Assembly: GCA_024734495.1 (NCBI GenBank)
Contig: JALMQS010000225.1
Coordinates: 19,420,573 to 19,484,572, forward strand
Source of the DNA: Forficula auricularia
Taxonomy: Eukaryota > Arthropoda > Insecta > Dermaptera > Forficulidae
Direction of reading: 5' to 3'
DNA: 64,000 nucleotides
Under the pieces are notes generated by a model. That model saw nothing but the letters and a program-made list of their open reading frames with translations. It ran no database searches and was not told where the DNA came from. The position numbers and the translations under genes were made by a program. How positions within the stretch are numbered: position 1 is the first letter of the stretch; each line of letters opens with the position of its first letter. Shown here one piece after another: positions 22,901-34,007 of this stretch.

Positions 22901-23870
22901 TCAGGCATTTAACTTAAAAAAGTCCTTTATCTTGTGATTGACATCAGCCCTTTTATTTATTAAATATTTAATTATTCTGAGACGACTATTTAAAGTCGAG
23001 AGGTGGAAGGAATCAATTGGATCAATTTCCGTTCTTTTTGATATTCTCTTAGGGATTTTTTGTTGGAGGCCCCACCCGGTTTCAATAAATAGATCTTTTA
23101 TCTTATCATTAACATTAGCTCCAATTTTTAGTAAATATTTAATTATTCCCACATGACCATCTAGGGGTCTAATGAAAACATTTTGTTCCATTTTGATATT
23201 GATATAAATACTATATATATATATATAAGTAACGATAATTTAAAGTCGAGAGGTGGAAGGAATCAAATGGATCAATTTCCGCTCTTAGTGATTGATTTTT
23301 TGTTGGAGGTCCACCCGGCTTCAATAAATAGATACTTTATCTTAACATTAACATCAGCTCCACTTTTTAGTAAATATTTAATTATTCCTACGTGACCATC
23401 TAGGGGTCTAGTGAATCAATTTTCCCCCTTTTGATATTGATATAAATACTATTATAGGATCCATTGTAGGAATCGGGTTTGAATTTCAGTCTCAGGACCA
23501 CCTGACTCCTATAAATAGGTATTTTATTATGTGATTGACAACAACCCTTTTATTTATTAAATATTTAATTATTCTGAGACGATAATTTAAAGTCGAGAGG
23601 TGGAAGGAATCAATTTCCGCTCTTAGCGATTTTTGTTGGAGGTCCACCCGGCTTCAATAAATAGATACTTTATCTTAACATTAACATCAGCTCCACTTTT
23701 TAGTAAATATTTAATTATTACTACGTGACCATCTAGGGGTCTAGTGAATCAATTTTCCCCCTTTTGATATTGATATAAATATATGTATATATGTATGTAT
23801 ATGTATATATATATATATAATAAATTGAAAGTTTTTGCCGAGAGTAGCAGATTTTTTATATATTGAAGGG

Positions 23871-23996
23871 AGACAATAACAGAGTGTGTCTTCTGCATGG
23901 AATCATAAATTTTATTTGTTATTTATAACGTTATAAATAAATGAAATTTATAGTTCCAGCAGAAGACTTTTACACTTTATTGTCTCCTTCAATATA
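23871..23996. mobile_element. 126-bp fold-back MITE
   Basis: 'ttgaagggagacaataa' at the left is answered by its near complement 'ttattgtctccttcaa' at the right. Much of the interior also pairs around an ataacgttat centre. It is inserted among ankyrin-like units. Confidence 0.55.
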
Positions 23997-24790
23997 TGAG
24001 ATAAGTAAAGATAATTGTAAAGTCGCAGAGGTGGAAGGAACTCGAAATGGACTCAATTCTCGCTCTTAGCGATTGATCTTTTGTTGGAGATCCACCCAGG
24101 CTTCAATAAATAGATACTTTATCTTAACATTAACATCAGCTCCACTTTTTAGTAAATATTTAATTATTCTACGTGACCATCTAGGGGTCTAATGAATCAA
24201 TTTTTGCCCCTTTTGATATTGATATAAATACTATTATAGGATCCATTTTAGGAATCTGGTTTGAATTTCAGTCTCAGGACCACCCGACTCCTATAAATAG
24301 GTCTTTTATTACATGATTGACATCAACCCTTTTATTTATTAAATATTTAATTATTCTGAAACGACTTAGAAGTCAAGGTGTGGAAAGAATCAATTGGATC
24401 AATTTCTACTCCTTTTGATATTCTTCTCTATTTGCTATTTTTTGGATGCATAATTTTTTGAAACATGACATCCACAATTTTTTTACTTTACCATAAAGGG
24501 GTATGGTCAAGTATTGTAATTTTCTTTTTTTATTGTTCTCTGAAATATAATAGGTAGGGTATTCGCCTACCAAATACTATTTGTGAGGATATGGGTTTGA
24601 TTTTCATGATCACCTGATCTCAATAAATGTGCTTTTTATTAACTCCTTTAAATAATCTCTATTACTGAAACTATTTTGAGGATTTGCCTTTAATTTTCCA
24701 TGGCCACCTGATCTGATTGTCTTTCTGATTTACATTCGCCCCCTTTTCTAATAATATTGAATTATTCAGAGATGACTACTAATTAAGATT

Positions 24791-25430
24791 GAAGAAATTG
24801 GAATAATCATTTTTTCTTCTCTTTTTGAAATTTTCAATTAACCAACTATTACTGGATGTTCGAAGCAGTGGCGGCATTAGGGTTGGACGCGGTTGGGTGA
24901 AAGCCCGTACCCAAATTATTGTCGCCCAACCTGATAAATTGAGAACCCAGTTGATAAAATTAAAAAAAAAGAAAAATCTCTTTCAATATTATAGACCTCA
25001 TATAATAATTATATGAGAATTTATTTATTTAAGGACAATTTTATCAAATCTTGGTCGATTATTATGAATATATATTACATATCAGAAGGTTTCGCCCCTT
25101 CAGGGGTCGAACCTGAGCGCTAGACTATCCGGGCCGTTAGCCTAACCCTAAAGACGAATTTCCTCTGACATACATATATTAACAAGACAAGAAAATTTCA
25201 CTTCAATCATAAAAGAATTGATAATTAAAATTCTGCCTTAGCTGAAAAAAGTTTTCAGTATAGGAGCTTTTTATTTTAAATTTAATATGAAAATTTGACT
25301 GTCTGGAAAAAAATTTTCAAGAAAAGAACAACTTCCGGGTTTCATACCTGTATTTTAATTATATGAGAATTTATTTATTTAATATAATTTATGATACATT
25401 ATATTTTGTCTTTGGGGCCTCCGAGGATAT
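24791..25430. other. AT-rich sequence with one tRNA-like patch
   Basis: No gene is recognised. At 25085-25145 the minus strand has a B-box-like GGTTCGACCCC with paired flanks (a GC-rich stem), probably a SINE or tRNA relic. Confidence 0.4.
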
Positions 25431-25566
25431 AAACGACACGCGTGACCAGGGGTGGGGACTGTAGAAAAAAGGTTTCTTCACACCTCTGCGGCCCGTCAGG
25501 GTGACTATATTGGAGGGAGGGTCATAGTGTGTTGAATCGAAATGTGCCCGTCTCGTCCCTATTTGC

Positions 25567-26398
25567 GTTTCTCGTTAAAAGTTTGTTAAAGGTTAAAATT
25601 ACTAGCCTCGCTACTCTGTCGTCATGAAATGGGAAATGAAAATTGTGGAAAGCGGAAATGATATGATTAAATAAATAGTGGTATTATATGTTATATATTC
25701 ATTGGAGTCATGGCAACCAACGAGTATATTCTTACGCCAGCGTAATGCCTTATTTGCAACTTCTTCTGGCATAACAAAATTGCCATCTTGAAATCTATAA
25801 ATTCGACCTAAGATTTCTAGTCACATATCTACATCTGTATTTAAATGCAGCTCCCAAATAAGCGATGTTCGAATTCACTTGACTCAAACAACGCACGAAA
25901 GTTTCCGAATTTTGCCCTATAATGTGGTGATCTAATTCTATCTTATTAATTAAATTTACGGCTTGTTAACCGTCAAAACCTGCGCATGTGGATTCTGTCC
26001 TAAATACAGTTTGCGCTAAAATTTCTTTTTCCACAGCTTTAAGTAAGCCAACATGAATGGGAATTTTAAATCTCTTTCGTTAGGAATAGTTATATTTCCA
26101 AATCCATTAATATACATGGCTTTGGGTTCAGGAACCACATAGACAGTTGTCTCAAATGTTTGAACAAATCTGAGATGCTCCGGTGAATTCTGAAATTGAT
26201 TGTGAGAGCGTAAGTCTAATAAGCGTTTCCAAACGAAAACGGCTACATAGTATGCCCAAGCTGATAGTGGGATACGTCTTGCAAATCTCGTTAAAAGTTC
26301 GTTAAAGGTTAAAATTACTAGCCTCGCAACGCTGTCGTCATGAAATGGGAGAGCGGAAATGATATGATTAAATCAATAGTGGAATTATGAGTATGGAG
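25567..26398 (-). repeat. direct repeats framing capsid relic A
   Basis: A block of about 115 bases at 25567-25690 recurs in the same orientation at 26281-26398. In addition 26055-26145 recurs at 26420-26512. The pattern fits a tandem duplication of the capsid-like insertion followed by a deletion in the second unit. Confidence 0.65.
25690..26290 (-). pseudogene. decayed capsid-like relic A
   Basis: Minus-strand frames, broken by at least three shifts or stops, encode blocks homologous to the 460-codon ORF. One is a helical block 'SAWAYYVAVFVWKRLLDLR' (compare DYYGSIMVWMRILHL), followed by VPEPKAMYINGFGNITIP (compare LPEPLFLLIKSIGNVTTP). Near 25860 there is a C-terminal 'YLGAAFKY' block. The N-terminal region is missing at the duplication border 26290. 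It is closer in sequence to the fragments in the 2993-bp array than to copies B or C. Confidence 0.55.
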
Positions 26399-26512
26399 TG
26401 ATGTTGTGATTTAAATCCAGATTGAATTTTAAATCTCTTTCGTTAGGAATAGTTATATTTCCAAATCCATTAATATACATCGCTATTGAGTTCAGGAACC
26501 ACATTATTGATT
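26398..26512 (-). pseudogene. short capsid-like piece left of the chimeric insertion
   Basis: Matches 26055-26145 of relic A and ends at CCACAT. The homologous sequence resumes at CCACAT beyond the LINE/nucleoprotein insertion, at about 30485. The two halves were therefore one capsid-like relic (copy D) before that insertion. Confidence 0.6.
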
Positions 26513-28673
26513 GTATTATTATTGATTGATCTTTATTATTAGCCTTCTCGGCTATTTTTTTTTTACATTTATATTTTTACATATAGTTTGACATATTAAT
26601 TTACAATTTTAGGTACAAATAATATAATTCTTCACATTAACAGTTTCAATATAATAGGACATATTAATAAAAAATATGATGTATAGCTACAATAGCTAAT
26701 AAAGATTATTATCTTTGTAAAATGTATTCTTTTAATTTTCATGCTAAATATTATAAGATCATCACATTGTTTTAACTCTGTTGGAATGTCATTATACATT
26801 TTATGCTCTTCATAAAATAAACTTTTGCGCACTTTTCGTTCTTCTGAAATTGTATCATAATATTGTCTGCTTGCCTCTCGTTCGACTCTCCCACTAATAC
26901 TATTTTATTTCCTAACTCGTATAGGCAGCATTCCCTATATATTTTAAAATAAAAAATACAACATTATAGTATCAACCTTTGCCTTATAGACATAAATTGC
27001 AATACTTGTAGCATTTCTTCCACCCTAGTATACCTATTACACTGTATTATTACTCTCATAGCTCGACTTTGCATTATCTGCAGCTTCTGATCAGCTGAGT
27101 CTCTCCCATTCCCACTAACAACGTCTGCACAATATTCAAAATGTGGCGCTATAATTGATTTATAGACTATACATCTAGTATAGTCAGATATGCTATTTCC
27201 TATTCTGTTTAAGAAACTAATTTTTTTCCCTATTTTCTTTAGCATGTAGTCGCAGTGATCATCAAATTTAAGTTCACTATCGATAATAACACCTAGATAC
27301 TTTATTTTTTCCACGCGTTCTATTTCTGTGCCATCTAAACCTTTTAGTATTGTGTTTTTCCTCAGTTCTTTTCGCACACTTTTAATTAACATATATTTCG
27401 TCTTGGTAGCATTCATTTTCAGTCCATTATTATTCATCCACTTTTCAATAATGTGTAATACTTCATTTAGTCTCGTCTCAATCTCAGCACTGCCACCCCC
27501 CTTCACATATATAATTGTGTCATCTGCAAACATTTTTATCGTGCATTCCTTTGGGCAAATCTGAATTATATCATTTATATACAACGAGAACAATAGTGGG
27601 CCCAATACAGATCCCTGTGGGACCCCGTACTCTGTTATAATAGATTTAGAGCATTGGTTATTAAATTTAACTTTTTGCGTTCTATTATTTAGATATGACT
27701 TTAACCATTTTAATACCATTCCTCTCATTCCATATTGATATAATTTATCTAATAATATTTCCCTATCTACTGTCTCAAATGCTCGTTTCAAGTCCAGAAA
27801 TATGACTCTATTATTTCTCCTTCACTTATTGTGAGTTTCCAATCATCAATAACAGTTTGTATTGCCGTTTCACAAGAGTGATTTTTTCTAAATCCCGATT
27901 GGTGTTCCGTTATTATTTTGTTGTTTTCTATATAGATTTCTATTTGGTTTTTTACCACCAATTCCAATACTTTTTCATAAATCGGCAATACATTTATTGG
28001 CCTATATTCACTTGCTTTGTTTGGTTTTGCTATTTTAGGAATTGGTATAATTGTTGATGTTTTCCATCCCTCAGGGCATATGCCCCTACTTAACGAATCA
28101 TTTATTATACCCATTAATTCCCTCTTTATTACTAGGACGCTTGCTTTCATTAAGTCACTACTTATTCCTTCATCGGTTCCTTTCTTGTGTGGCAAGTTCA
28201 TAATGATTCGTTCAACTTGGTGTACATCAACCAATTCAAAATTTTCTATCATTCCCTTGTTTTCTATAGTATAAATAGTTTTTTGACTGTTGCTTTCTCT
28301 ATTTATAGTCTTAGTTATATCCTTAATACTCTTTGTATAATATAAATTAAATTTATCTGCTAACTCACATTCCTCTGTATTATTTAATATTTCAAAATCG
28401 ACATTATGTATCTTCCTTGTCCCCGTATCTTCTCCTTTTATTATTTCTTTTAGAGTTTTCCACATCATTCTCGGATCATTTTTATTCTTGTCTATCATAT
28501 CTTCATAATATTCTTTCCTTTTCCTTCTAATCAATTTGACTACCATATTTCTTTCAAATTTAAATTGAAGCCAAGCTTGTTCGGTATTCGTATTTAGCGC
28601 CCTAGTATATGATTCATCTCTTTTTTTCGTAGCTATTCTTATCTCCTCCGAGTACCATTTCTTCCTATATAAA
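26513..28673 (-). mobile_element. 5'-truncated CR1/Jockey-like LINE, 3' part of a chimeric insertion
   Basis: The 3' end (low coordinates) is a tail of ATCAATCAATAATAAT type. The 5' end is truncated in the region before the RT (reads as KKWYSEEIRIATKKRDESY) and abuts a poly(A) run belonging to the nucleoprotein-like copy. The flanking CCACAT occurs once left of the LINE and once right of the nucleoprotein copy. LINE plus viral copy therefore entered together. Confidence 0.8.
26632..28546 (-). pseudogene. LINE RT ORF with one main frameshift
   Basis: The first part (28546-27788) has SEYRPINVLPIYEKVLELVV and HQSGFRKNHSCETAIQ. A frameshift near 27790 falls inside the ..LDLKRAFETVD catalytic motif. 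The second part (27791-26964) has YGVPQGSVLGPLLFSLYIND and MFADDTIIY (catalytic FADD box). A further short piece to 26632 holds the C-terminal LFYEEHKMYNDIPTE. There is no RNase H, in contrast to the I-like LINE. Confidence 0.85.
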
Positions 28674-28690
28674 TTTTTTTTTTTTTTTTT
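28674..28690 (-). other. poly(A) junction between viral mRNA copy and LINE
   Basis: A run of 17 T on plus, hence poly(A) on minus, lies exactly between the 3' UTR of the nucleoprotein-like copy and the truncated 5' end of the LINE. Confidence 0.85.
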
Positions 28691-28927
28691 AAACAGCCAA
28701 ATATGAAAATTAAATATTAGTGAAGCAAATTCAGGAAATACCTAATTAAGATAGAGATTACAAGAAAAAGATTAATGTTATTGTTAGTAAAAATTGAAAC
28801 TAATATTATTGTTATTGACGAATATAAGACTAATTATACTAAGGTAATAATGAGTAATTAATAAAGAAAACTTAAATCAATGTGAGTAATATAACACGTA
28901 GTAATGACGATAACGATAAGGATTATA

Positions 28928-30334
28928 TCAATCGATAGCATCCAGAGGATTACCTTCCACAACTGGGTCATCACCTGCAGGAGGTTGTTCTGGTGCTCCA
29001 TCTTGATCATTAGGATTGTTATCATCACCTCCATTTCCTCCTTCATCATCTCCTTGATTAGGGCCATCCTGCTCATCATCATTAATGTGCAGTAAGCTGA
29101 TGGATGCTGCAACGGCACGCATAATAAGTTGCACAAAGGCAGCATCCTTAGGTATGACCCTATCATCATGCCTTGCACCATAATTTTCAATCAACTCGTC
29201 TAAGGCTGCTTTTCGCAAAGGTGATTTTGTCCAACATGCTGCTTTACTTAAAGATGCATATTCTGGTCCTCCATAAAGTCTTAACATTTCTTTTGCCACA
29301 TAGCCTAAAGACTTATACTTACTTGATCCAACTGCTGCTAGATCTTGAGAGAACCCATAATAATTGTTTCCTCCAATTGTGGACAAGGCTTTGATGAAAT
29401 TGTCAGTGTCCTTAGGAAGTAATCCAAATACTTCACCCCATGCAAAGTTTTCAAAGATTCTCATGGAATCCCTAATCGCATTGTAGGTTGTTAGTCCTGA
29501 TCCTACTACTTGCTCTAATGTAATTCTCATTCTTAAGGAGAAAGTCTTCATATTAGATGCCCATTCTGCAAAAATTTCTTGAGCATTCTCTTCATTAATG
29601 AGACTTGATAAATTTGCATATATTTCAGCTATCATGTAGTTATCCAAATCAATGTTGACATCAATTTCTAAAGCCATCTGTTGTGAGATTTTCTGGGCTT
29701 TGGCTTCAGTTATCATTCCTCTTTTGGAAAATGCTACAAAAGTGTATATGTATATTAATGAAGATGCATTAATAAGAATAGGACTAGTTGTATATTGAAC
29801 AATATATAACAACATATGAAAAACCCAAAAGAAGTTTCCTAAATCATCTTTAATTGCCGTATACTGGGCTGATTCCATAAAACCTGGAGTACTGATTTGA
29901 TTATATAAATCAGGAGTTGGAGCTATAAAATGTCCTGCTGGTCCTACAACTCTGGGTATTTCTGCAGCCCATTGTTCTGCTGTCATAGAGCCATAAAAAC
30001 GAGGTTTGGTTTGGCAATGATGAATAAAGGCTATACCGTTTCTCATAAATAAGGCACGAGCATTGGCTGTGTTTAAAGCTTTAGTTCGTACTCCAGGAGC
30101 AGTACAATTAGCAATAGCCACAGAGTAGATATATCCCAAATCAGATTCTTTCTTAACTACTAAGGCATCTCCTATTGACTGGGCCATTAATAGAGGATAC
30201 AGACATGGACTTTGTCTATTGCCAGAGCAGATACTATGATTAAGATTCCAACCTACAATCCTGTCAAGAACTGAAACTTTCTTAAATGCATTGGTACGTT
30301 GAGCTTTGTTGTCATTAATATGAGTCCAAGCCAT
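28928..30334 (-). CDS. viral nucleoprotein-like ORF (endogenous, intact, 468 aa), array unit 1
   Basis: An intact ORF of nucleoprotein size. Residues 1-415 are a mixed helical core with motifs such as GPAGHFIAPTPDLYNQ, EWASNMKTFSLRMRITLEQV, GSGLTTYNAIRDSMRIFENF and LRLYGGPEYASLSKAACWT. The last 53 residues are a strongly acidic Gly/Asp/Asn/Pro tail. A globular core with a disordered acidic C-tail is the layout of mononegavirus nucleoproteins, which coat genomic RNA and recruit P through the tail. The family is not fixed. The copy has about 150 bases of leader (to about 30484), 237 bases of 3' UTR and poly(A), so it derives from a monocistronic mRNA. The intact frame may reflect recent insertion or retained use. 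Confidence 0.55.
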   Translation of the reverse strand: MAWTHINDNKAQRTNAFKKVSVLDRIVGWNLNHSICSGNRQSPCLYPLLMAQSIGDALVVKKESDLGYIYSVAIANCTAPGVRTKALNTANARALFMRNGIAFIHHCQTKPRFYGSMTAEQWAAEIPRVVGPAGHFIAPTPDLYNQISTPGFMESAQYTAIKDDLGNFFWVFHMLLYIVQYTTSPILINASSLIYIYTFVAFSKRGMITEAKAQKISQQMALEIDVNIDLDNYMIAEIYANLSSLINEENAQEIFAEWASNMKTFSLRMRITLEQVVGSGLTTYNAIRDSMRIFENFAWGEVFGLLPKDTDNFIKALSTIGGNNYYGFSQDLAAVGSSKYKSLGYVAKEMLRLYGGPEYASLSKAACWTKSPLRKAALDELIENYGARHDDRVIPKDAAFVQLIMRAVAASISLLHINDDEQDGPNQGDDEGGNGGDDNNPNDQDGAPEQPPAGDDPVVEGNPLDAID

Positions 30335-30486
30335 TTTGAGTAACTGTCAAGAGTAATCTATCGGAAATCACAAATGTAATGTATTGTAGAATGCAATGAA
30401 AGGGGTTCGTATGCTGATCGATAGATAGGAGGACACACTCAAAGCAAAGACTCTAGAAGACTTTATGATTTAATGACTCTCGTCCC

Positions 30487-31014
30487 ACATAGACAGTTGT
30501 CTCAAATGATTGAACAAATCTGAGCTGCCCCTGTGAAATCTGAAATTGATTCTGAGAGCGTAAGTCTAATAAGCGTTTCCAAACGAAAACGGTTACATAG
30601 TATGCCCAGGATGATTGTGGGACACGTCTTGCAAAGCCAGGTTCGTCCCTCGACTAAGGATTGGTAGGTTACCTCAACTATCGGGGTTATACCTGCAGAG
30701 CCTGAGTGAATCTCAAGTGTTTCTCCTACGGGTGCGAAGTCCGTTCCGTGTTCAGGTATAACGTTATCTTTCCCCAAAGGATCATTTCTAAATTGTGTAC
30801 CTTTGTTAGACATCGCTTTTGGTTTTGGCCCTGATTTTATTTTTGTATCAGGCTGAGGTACCCGAGGGTTGGAGCGAGGCATGGAATCCCTCGAACTTGA
30901 CTCATATACATGAGTGGAACGTAGTCCCTCTGACTGTGACCGTTCCTGCTGATCACCACTCTTCTGAGTGTCTGATCCTCCTTTGTTACCTTTTGATTTC
31001 CCATCTGGGTTGCT
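30487..31014 (-). pseudogene. capsid-like fragment (copy D), array unit 1
   Basis: A polar, Ser/Gln/Lys-rich, probably disordered segment stays open from a TGA at about 31015. It includes an ATG at 30882. A frameshift near 30640 then moves the reading to a frame with 'SSWAYYVTVFVWKRLLDLR', the same helical block as relic A. The piece stops at 30487, where the chimeric insertion cut it; the remainder is at 26398-26512. Proteins predicted without the frameshift (126 residues) are wrong in their last third. Confidence 0.5.
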
Positions 31015-31250
31015 CTGTCACTACAGAATAATCGGGTACGTAGAGTGACGCTCCCTTCTGAGTGTCCGGGAGATGCTCAGTCTTTGTATCTAGCAAGGAT
31101 GTTGCGGTCCTACGTTAAATCGCTTCCATCCCTGTTAGACATGCGATACTTTTGGTTCCCTGCTGGACAGGTTACCATCCCTTGGTCAGTCAGCCCCTAG
31201 GACGTGGCCATTGTCAGGTCCGTGTCTAGCTCTCTTTTCTTGAATGGGTA
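31015..31250 (-). other. less AT-rich stretch between capsid and gypsy fragments (repeated in each unit)
   Basis: About 235 bases with balanced composition and no long open frame. It directly precedes the capsid-like fragment on minus, so it may be the viral 5' untranslated region. It recurs at 34008-34243, 37001-37236 and 39994-40229. Confidence 0.35.
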
Positions 31251-31837
31251 ATCTATCTATTTTCAAAGGATTTATTATTCGCCACATTTCTTTGTGGTAG
31301 GTTTTGATGAGACGTTATCCAACACGCATTGGAAAGTTGATGGAGCATTTTTAAAACGAATGGTATTACTAAGAATTCATGATAACCATTTTCGACAGTA
31401 AAGGCTGTTTTTTTGATATCTTCGTCTTGCATTTCTACTTGATGAAAACCTGATGCTAGGTCTAGCGTTGTAAAATATTGACAACGTCCGAGTTTATCTA
31501 GAATGTCATTGATATTAGGAATCGGGTATTTATCATCTTTAAAGTTTTCAGATTAAGAAGGCGATAATCGATTTCGGTGCGAAACTTTTTGCATGAGGCA
31601 TCCAATTTTTAAGTACAATCCAGACTGGGGACGACCAAGGGGTTTGTGAATGCCTGATAATATTTTGGTTTACTTGTTTATTTATTGATGATTAAATTGA
31701 TTTTGTTGTTGAAAGTTTTCTTTGTTCAAATAGGTTTGGTGAAAATTTTTCTTTGGAAATTTTGTTTATTAAAATGTTGATTATTTTTAATAAAATTTGG
31801 ACAATTTTGTTGTTAATTTGAATAGATGTAGGGACCA
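31250..31837 (-). pseudogene. Ty3/gypsy reverse transcriptase fragment, array unit 1
   Basis: The minus strand reads TPWSSPVWIV, then with frame breaks DDKYPIPNINDILDKLGRC, FTTLDLASGFHQVEMQDEDI and KKTAFTVENGYHEFLVIPF. These are the fingers/palm region of Ty3/gypsy RT, with the first catalytic D in LDLASGFHQ. The catalytic YxDD box, RNase H and integrase are absent. The segment is co-amplified with the viral pieces. Confidence 0.8.
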
Positions 31838-31920
31838 TAATAATGAGTAATTAATAAAGAAAACTTAAATCAATGTGAGTAATATAACACGTAGTAATGA
31901 CGATAACGATAAGGATTATA

Positions 31921-33327
31921 TCAATCGATAGCATCCAGAGGATTACCTTCCACAACTGGGTCATCACCTGCAGGAGGTTGTTCTGGTGCTCCATCTTGAT
32001 CATTAGGATTGTTATCATCACCTCCATTTCCTCCTTCATCATCTCCTTGATTAGGGCCATCCTGCTCATCATCATTAATGTGCAGTAAGCTGATGGATGC
32101 TGCAACGGCACGCATAATAAGTTGCACAAAGGCAGCATCCTTAGGTATGACCCTATCATCATGCCTTGCACCATAATTTTCAATCAACTCGTCTAAGGCT
32201 GCTTTTCGCAAAGGTGATTTTGTCCAACATGCTGCTTTACTTAAAGATGCATATTCTGGTCCTCCATAAAGTCTTAACATTTCTTTTGCCACATAGCCTA
32301 AAGACTTATACTTACTTGATCCAACTGCTGCTAGATCTTGAGAGAACCCATAATAATTGTTTCCTCCAATTGTGGACAAGGCTTTGATGAAATTGTCAGT
32401 GTCCTTAGGAAGTAATCCAAATACTTCACCCCATGCAAAGTTTTCAAAGATTCTCATGGAATCCCTAATCGCATTGTAGGTTGTTAGTCCTGATCCTACT
32501 ACTTGCTCTAATGTAATTCTCATTCTTAAGGAGAAAGTCTTCATATTAGATGCCCATTCTGCAAAAATTTCTTGAGCATTCTCTTCATTAATGAGACTTG
32601 ATAAATTTGCATATATTTCAGCTATCATGTAGTTATCCAAATCAATGTTGACATCAATTTCTAAAGCCATCTGTTGTGAGATTTTCTGGGCTTTGGCTTC
32701 AGTTATCATTCCTCTTTTGGAAAATGCTACAAAAGTGTATATGTATATTAATGAAGATGCATTAATAAGAATAGGACTAGTTGTATATTGAACAATATAT
32801 AACAACATATGAAAAACCCAAAAGAAGTTTCCTAAATCATCTTTAATTGCCGTATACTGGGCTGATTCCATAAAACCTGGAGTACTGATTTGATTATATA
32901 AATCAGGAGTTGGAGCTATAAAATGTCCTGCTGGTCCTACAACTCTGGGTATTTCTGCAGCCCATTGTTCTGCTGTCATAGAGCCATAAAAACGAGGTTT
33001 GGTTTGGCAATGATGAATAAAGGCTATACCGTTTCTCATAAATAAGGCACGAGCATTGGCTGTGTTTAAAGCTTTAGTTCGTACTCCAGGAGCAGTACAA
33101 TTAGCAATAGCCACAGAGTAGATATATCCCAAATCAGATTCTTTCTTAACTACTAAGGCATCTCCTATTGACTGGGCCATTAATAGAGGATACAGACATG
33201 GACTTTGTCTATTGCCAGAGCAGATACTATGATTAAGATTCCAACCTACAATCCTGTCAAGAACTGAAACTTTCTTAAATGCATTGGTACGTTGAGCTTT
33301 GTTGTCATTAATATGAGTCCAAGCCAT
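31921..33327 (-). CDS. viral nucleoprotein-like ORF, array unit 2
   Basis: Same 468-residue protein as unit 1. Its 3' UTR is cut to 83 bases at the unit border, so it lacks the poly(A) and the LINE part that follow unit 1. Downstream on minus is the gypsy fragment of unit 1. Confidence 0.55.
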   Translation of the reverse strand: MAWTHINDNKAQRTNAFKKVSVLDRIVGWNLNHSICSGNRQSPCLYPLLMAQSIGDALVVKKESDLGYIYSVAIANCTAPGVRTKALNTANARALFMRNGIAFIHHCQTKPRFYGSMTAEQWAAEIPRVVGPAGHFIAPTPDLYNQISTPGFMESAQYTAIKDDLGNFFWVFHMLLYIVQYTTSPILINASSLIYIYTFVAFSKRGMITEAKAQKISQQMALEIDVNIDLDNYMIAEIYANLSSLINEENAQEIFAEWASNMKTFSLRMRITLEQVVGSGLTTYNAIRDSMRIFENFAWGEVFGLLPKDTDNFIKALSTIGGNNYYGFSQDLAAVGSSKYKSLGYVAKEMLRLYGGPEYASLSKAACWTKSPLRKAALDELIENYGARHDDRVIPKDAAFVQLIMRAVAASISLLHINDDEQDGPNQGDDEGGNGGDDNNPNDQDGAPEQPPAGDDPVVEGNPLDAID

Positions 33328-33479
33328 TTTGAGTAACTGTCAAGAGTAATCTATCGGAAATCACAAATGTAATGTATTGTAGAATGCAATGAAAGGGGTT
33401 CGTATGCTGATCGATAGATAGGAGGACACACTCAAAGCAAAGACTCTAGAAGACTTTATGATTTAATGACTCTCGTCCC

Positions 33480-34007
33480 ACATAGACAGTTGTCTCAAAT
33501 GATTGAACAAATCTGAGCTGCCCCTGTGAAATCTGAAATTGATTCTGAGAGCGTAAGTCTAATAAGCGTTTCCAAACGAAAACGGTTACATAGTATGCCC
33601 AGGATGATTGTGGGACACGTCTTGCAAAGCCAGGTTCGTCCCTCGACTAAGGATTGGTAGGTTACCTCAACTATCGGGGTTATACCTGCAGAGCCTGAGT
33701 GAATCTCAAGTGTTTCTCCTACGGGTGCGAAGTCCGTTCCGTGTTCAGGTATAACGTTATCTTTCCCCAAAGGATCATTTCTAAATTGTGTACCTTTGTT
33801 AGACATCGCTTTTGGTTTTGGCCCTGATTTTATTTTTGTATCAGGCTGAGGTACCCGAGGGTTGGAGCGAGGCATGGAATCCCTCGAACTTGACTCATAT
33901 ACATGAGTGGAACGTAGTCCCTCTGACTGTGACCGTTCCTGCTGATCACCACTCTTCTGAGTGTCTGATCCTCCTTTGTTACCTTTTGATTTCCCATCTG
34001 GGTTGCT
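33480..34007 (-). pseudogene. capsid-like fragment (copy D), array unit 2
   Basis: Same sequence as unit 1 with the same internal frameshift, so the lesion predates the amplification. Confidence 0.5.

Larger units (their letters stand above)
21546..24790 (-). pseudogene. decayed ankyrin-repeat gene or gene cluster
   Basis: The minus strand shows repeated ankyrin-like units such as RLRIIKYLINKRADVNHKIKD and GHVGIIKYLLKIGANVNDKIKD. They lie near 21600-21720, 22915-23190, 23235-23440, 23520-23760, 24030-24230 and 24260-24430, with weaker traces to 24790. Units of about 330 bp carry two ankyrin motifs joined by a conserved linker. Frames are broken by many shifts and stops, and by the insertions 21881-22268 and 23871-23996. 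Ankyrin repeats mediate protein binding; no other domain survives to suggest a function. The repeats at 23240-23760 are very similar to each other, so duplication was recent relative to decay. Confidence 0.65.

Noticed and set aside
26513..28673. LINE and nucleoprotein copy as two independent insertions side by side
   Set aside because: No target repeat is seen between them. The poly(A) joins directly to a truncated LINE 5' end, and one CCACAT pair flanks the whole.
28858..29190. Methionine-rich 110-codon minus-strand frame, recurring in each array unit, and the 63- and 73-codon plus-strand frames beside it
   Set aside because: They overlap the nucleoprotein-like ORF in other frames and recur only because the unit recurs.
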